DNA of 8,628 nucleotides from positions 1 through 8,628 of the forward strand of contig JAJZCT010000117.1 in the NCBI GenBank assembly GCA_021828925.1, read 5' to 3'. Under the pieces are notes generated by a model. That model was not told the origin of the DNA. It ran no database searches and saw only the letters and a list, made by a program, of their open reading frames with translations. Origin of the DNA: Planctomycetota bacterium (lineage in GTDB: Bacteria; Planctomycetota; Phycisphaerae; WQYP01). Below, piece by piece: positions 6,257 to 8,628 of the stretch. The translations under genes and the position numbers were made by a program. Positions within the stretch are counted from its first letter, which is position 1; every line of letters begins with the position of its first letter.

Positions 6257-7027
6257 AAAATTCACTGGAGAGCTTTTTTTCACAAGGAGGTAGGGAAGGC
6301 AATGGAGGCCTCGCTCAATGAACAAGGAACAAAGAATAAAAAAACAGGGATCGCCTGGCCCGCAGACACTGGAAAAGCCAGTCGCATCCCATGCTCCGGG
6401 CAGGCAACATCCGTTATGAACTGGCCGAGCGTGACCGTGCCGTTACCTGCGGCGGCATCGGGGCGGTGCACCTGCTGGCGCATCATGTCGGCTTGCCACA
6501 GGCCATTGACCGCCATGTCCGTATGCTCAAGCGGCATGTGCCGTATTTTGAAAGCGACCACGTTCTTTCCCTGGCTTACAACATTCTGGCCGACGGAAGT
6601 TGTATCGAGGATCTGGAATTACTCCGCACCAATGAGGCGGTTCTGGAGGCGCTGGGGGCGCAGCGTCTTCCCGATCCCACCACCGCTGGAGACTTCTGCC
6701 GGCGCTTTGAGACCGATGATCAGGTAGTGCGATTGCAGGAAACCATCAACGACGTGCGTTTGACCGTCTGGAGGCAGCAGGATCGTTCCTTACCAATGAC
6801 CGTGCCGGCACTGCGGAGGAAATTGTATTTCAAGCCAATGATCGCTGCCATCAGGAGAAAAGGACGCCCCGATCCGCCGCGGAAGCCCAACCCCAGGAGA
6901 CACCCCGATAAGCAACCACAACATTGAACGCCAAAGAGCCGCGGACACCACGCGGCGACGGGAGCGGTGTGCGACTGTCCCGCACTTCATAAATATGAAA
7001 AACGCGTCAAAAATCTCGCTTGTTTAA
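6257..7027 (+). mobile_element. degraded IS1380-family insertion sequence
   Basis: The block lies between the broken DUF433 fragment and the nuoN stop and contains the broken transposase. The left boundary is set where DUF433 similarity stops. The right boundary is set at an AT-rich tail with a TTAA (7024-7027) just before nuoN. I could not find matching terminal inverted repeats or a target duplication, so both ends are approximate. The 6912-7027 tail has an open frame but no recognisable protein and is best read as element 3' sequence plus scraps. The element sits tail to tail with nuoN without breaking it. Confidence 0.6.
6391..6911 (+). pseudogene. IS1380-family transposase remnant lacking its catalytic core
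   Basis: From 6391 to about 6780 the frame gives NIRYELAERDRAVTCGGIG, then ESDHVLSLAYNILADGSCIE, LLRTNEAVLEALGAQRLPDP and TTAGDFCRRFE, the N-terminal part of IS1380-type DDE transposases. After VWRQQ the similarity jumps. In a different frame, 6786-6911 reads FLTNDRAGTAEEIVFQ and ANDRCHQE, which normally lies near the C-terminal end, then unrelated codons to a TAA. The section between, which should hold the catalytic aspartates starting with a DADGT-type motif, is absent. The protein cannot be active. A second frame at 6318 (MNKEQRIKKQ, stop at 6419) may be the original N-terminus separated by another shift. AAGGAGG at 6284-6290 may be the old ribosome binding site. Confidence 0.85.
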
Positions 7028-7036
7028 GGACTAGAG

Positions 7037-8628
7037 TCACAGCGCGGCGGCCACAGAGGTGTGGGTGGGAGCCAGGGGCGTTGAATGAGATATTGTGCGC
7101 GGGGTTGAACGCGATTGGACAAGGTGAATAGGCGGCAAAATCCCGGCAGTGTTTTTGCTTACGGCAGGGGTTTGGGAATTATTGAGCACGACCATCTTGG
7201 TGACTTCACTGCCGGAGTAGCGGGAAATGCTCATCAATACGGATGGGAATATTCCCAGAAGGATTACCAGAGCCGCGGCGATGGCGGCGGAAAATTGGAT
7301 GGCACCGGGCCGGCGGACGGTAAAAGGTGTCCAGGGATCACGCAGATACATAGATGTGATGATGCTTAGATAATATGCCGCGGCGATGGCGGCATTGATC
7401 ATCACGATAACGGCCAGCACGCCGTGGCCGCTGGAAAATGCGGCCCATACGATAAACAGTTTTCCCAAAAACCCGACTGTAAAGGGCATACCGATGAGGC
7501 TTAACATACATACGGCCATGCAGGCGGCGGCCAGCGGGTGCTCGGAGGCAATTCCGGCAATATCGTCAAGATCTTCCGCGGCATCGAGTTTCCCCTGCAG
7601 ATAAACCAGAACCGCAAATGCGCCAACGGTCATGACGCTATACGCACCGAGATAAAACAGCATCGCACTGATGCCGTTGGTAGTGCTTTGGCTGATCATC
7701 AGCGGGCCGACCGCCAAGCCGACAAGCATATATCCGGAGTGGGAAATGGAGCTGTAGGCCAACATGCGTTTAATGTTGCGTTGCAGCAAAGCCAGAACAT
7801 TGCCAATGGTCATGCTTAACACGGCCATGACCATCAGTAAATCCGGAACGGCCCGCGCGGCCCCATGGGAAAGCTTCCATCCGGTAAGGTTAAAAACCAG
7901 AATCAGAGCGATAAATCCGGCGGCTTTGGGAGCAAAGGACAGAAATGCGGTGACCGGTGTTGCGGTGCCCTGATACACATCCGGTGCGTAGTAATGCAGC
8001 GGCACGGCAGCGATTTTATACGCGATGCCCATGACCACCATCAGCAGGCCGATAATGGCGATATAGGGCAATTGGGGGGCGGCGGCAAAGGCGGAGGCGA
8101 TTTTGGAAAAGTCCGTGCTGCCGGAAAAGCCGTAGAGATAACTGAAACCAAATAGATAAATCGCCGCTGACAGCGAGCCAAGGAAAAAGTATTTTATGCC
8201 GGCTTCCTGCGCGGTGGGATTGCTGCGGCCCGTGGCGACCATGATATACGTGGGAATGGAAACCAGTTCCAAAGCGATAAACAGCCAGATCAGATTATCC
8301 ACTTTGGCCATCATGCTTACACCGGCCAGCGATACCAGCATCATGGCGAAATATTCACCGCGGAAAGTCTGATCTGATTTCGCGGGATCCATGGCAAAAG
8401 GCATGTCCCAGGACAGCAGCACCAGGAGAATACCGATGCCGGACGCCAACAGTGTGTCATAAGTTGCGAAGCTCGCCAGCGGCCAGGCGGCGGTGGAATC
8501 CACCATGCCGAGATGCAAGCCCGCAATAAAAGCCAAGATCAGACTGATTAGCGCAATCCACTGGGCGCTGCGGCGCACCGCATCGGATTTTGCGACGCCC
8601 ACCAGCGCCATGATGCTGGTATCGCTGG
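7037..8628 (-). CDS. nuoN: NADH-quinone oxidoreductase subunit N, 5' end outside the window
   Basis: NuoN is one of the antiporter-like membrane subunits of respiratory complex I that pump protons as electrons pass from NADH to quinone. Counting from the first in-window Met (8611), the protein shows ALELVSIPTY (Glu115), EAGIKYFFLG (Lys140), GIAYKIAAVPLHYYAPDVYQG (Lys199), FLSFAPKAAGF (Lys229), RNIKRMLAYSSISHSGYMLVGL (Lys281) and GFLGKLFI (Lys384). These are the conserved charged residues of the proton path. The spacing of the first ones fits the E. coli protein if about 18 or more residues, including the first helix, are missing. The frame stays open to the window edge, so the true start is probably beyond 8628 and the Met at 8611 is internal. 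About thirteen hydrophobic segments are present, with a variable polar tail of about 45 residues after SEVTKMVVLNNSQ. Other nuo genes, such as nuoM, would be expected just upstream, outside the window. Confidence 0.95.
   Translation of the reverse strand, partial: SDTSIMALVGVAKSDAVRRSAQWIALISLILAFIAGLHLGMVDSTAAWPLASFATYDTLLASGIGILLVLLSWDMPFAMDPAKSDQTFRGEYFAMMLVSLAGVSMMAKVDNLIWLFIALELVSIPTYIMVATGRSNPTAQEAGIKYFFLGSLSAAIYLFGFSYLYGFSGSTDFSKIASAFAAAPQLPYIAIIGLLMVVMGIAYKIAAVPLHYYAPDVYQGTATPVTAFLSFAPKAAGFIALILVFNLTGWKLSHGAARAVPDLLMVMAVLSMTIGNVLALLQRNIKRMLAYSSISHSGYMLVGLAVGPLMISQSTTNGISAMLFYLGAYSVMTVGAFAVLVYLQGKLDAAEDLDDIAGIASEHPLAAACMAVCMLSLIGMPFTVGFLGKLFIVWAAFSSGHGVLAVIVMINAAIAAAYYLSIITSMYLRDPWTPFTVRRPGAIQFSAAIAAALVILLGIFPSVLMSISRYSGSEVTKMVVLNNSQTPAVSKNTAGILPPIHLVQSRSTPRTISHSTPLAPTHTSVAAAL

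Noticed and set aside
6152..6727. 191-residue + frame over the DUF433 fragment and transposase
   Set aside because: It runs antisense to the DUF433 remnant and then out of frame with the clear transposase similarity. It has a good ribosome binding site before the ATG at 6302, but the protein has no recognisable content.

Overview
The window is an ordinary-looking bacterial chromosomal stretch with a patch of mobile-element debris. It holds seven recognisable protein genes: a pyrophosphate-type phosphofructokinase, YqgE/AlgH, a secreted protein of unknown function, a SpoIIM-family membrane protein, two RDD-family membrane paralogues, and NuoN cut by the right edge. It also holds two broken genes (a DUF433 antitoxin-like fragment and an IS1380-type transposase remnant), two copies of a ~130-bp inverted-repeat element, and a 23-bp exact inverted repeat linking the left edge to the inside of the phosphofructokinase gene. 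The source is probably a Planctomycetota or related PVC-type bacterium. That is an inference from the PPi-type PFK, RDD proteins with an N-terminal degenerate zinc ribbon, an SpoIIM-family protein without sporulation genes nearby, and the style of intergenic repeats. No rRNA or other taxonomic marker is present.

Left part (1-1624): non-coding sequence leads to a good sigma70-like promoter and the pfk gene on +. Copy 1 of the inverted-repeat element sits exactly between pfk and the convergent yqgE, and its two ends contain the stop codons of both genes. Middle (1621-4225): yqgE, a secreted hypothetical protein and a SpoIIM-family gene all lie on the minus strand. Copy 2 of the element, in the same orientation as copy 1, lies upstream of yqgE, so yqgE is bracketed by direct copies. 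Right-middle (4226-6122): a promoter drives the first RDD paralogue, divergent from spoIIM, and a second RDD paralogue follows after a terminator-like hairpin. RDD and SpoIIM proteins are often encoded together in bacteria, so this may be one membrane-related locus.

Right part (6123-8628): the tail of a DUF433 gene on minus is cut off where IS1380-type sequence begins. The transposase keeps N-terminal and near-C-terminal homology, but the catalytic core between them is missing and the frame shifts at the junction. The last gene, nuoN, encodes a proton-pumping membrane subunit of respiratory complex I and lacks its first codons because of the window edge. No CRISPR array, tRNA, rRNA or complete defence system was seen. 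The least explained structures are the element pair around yqgE, the 23-bp inverted match, and the two RDD paralogues with eroded metal-binding cysteines.
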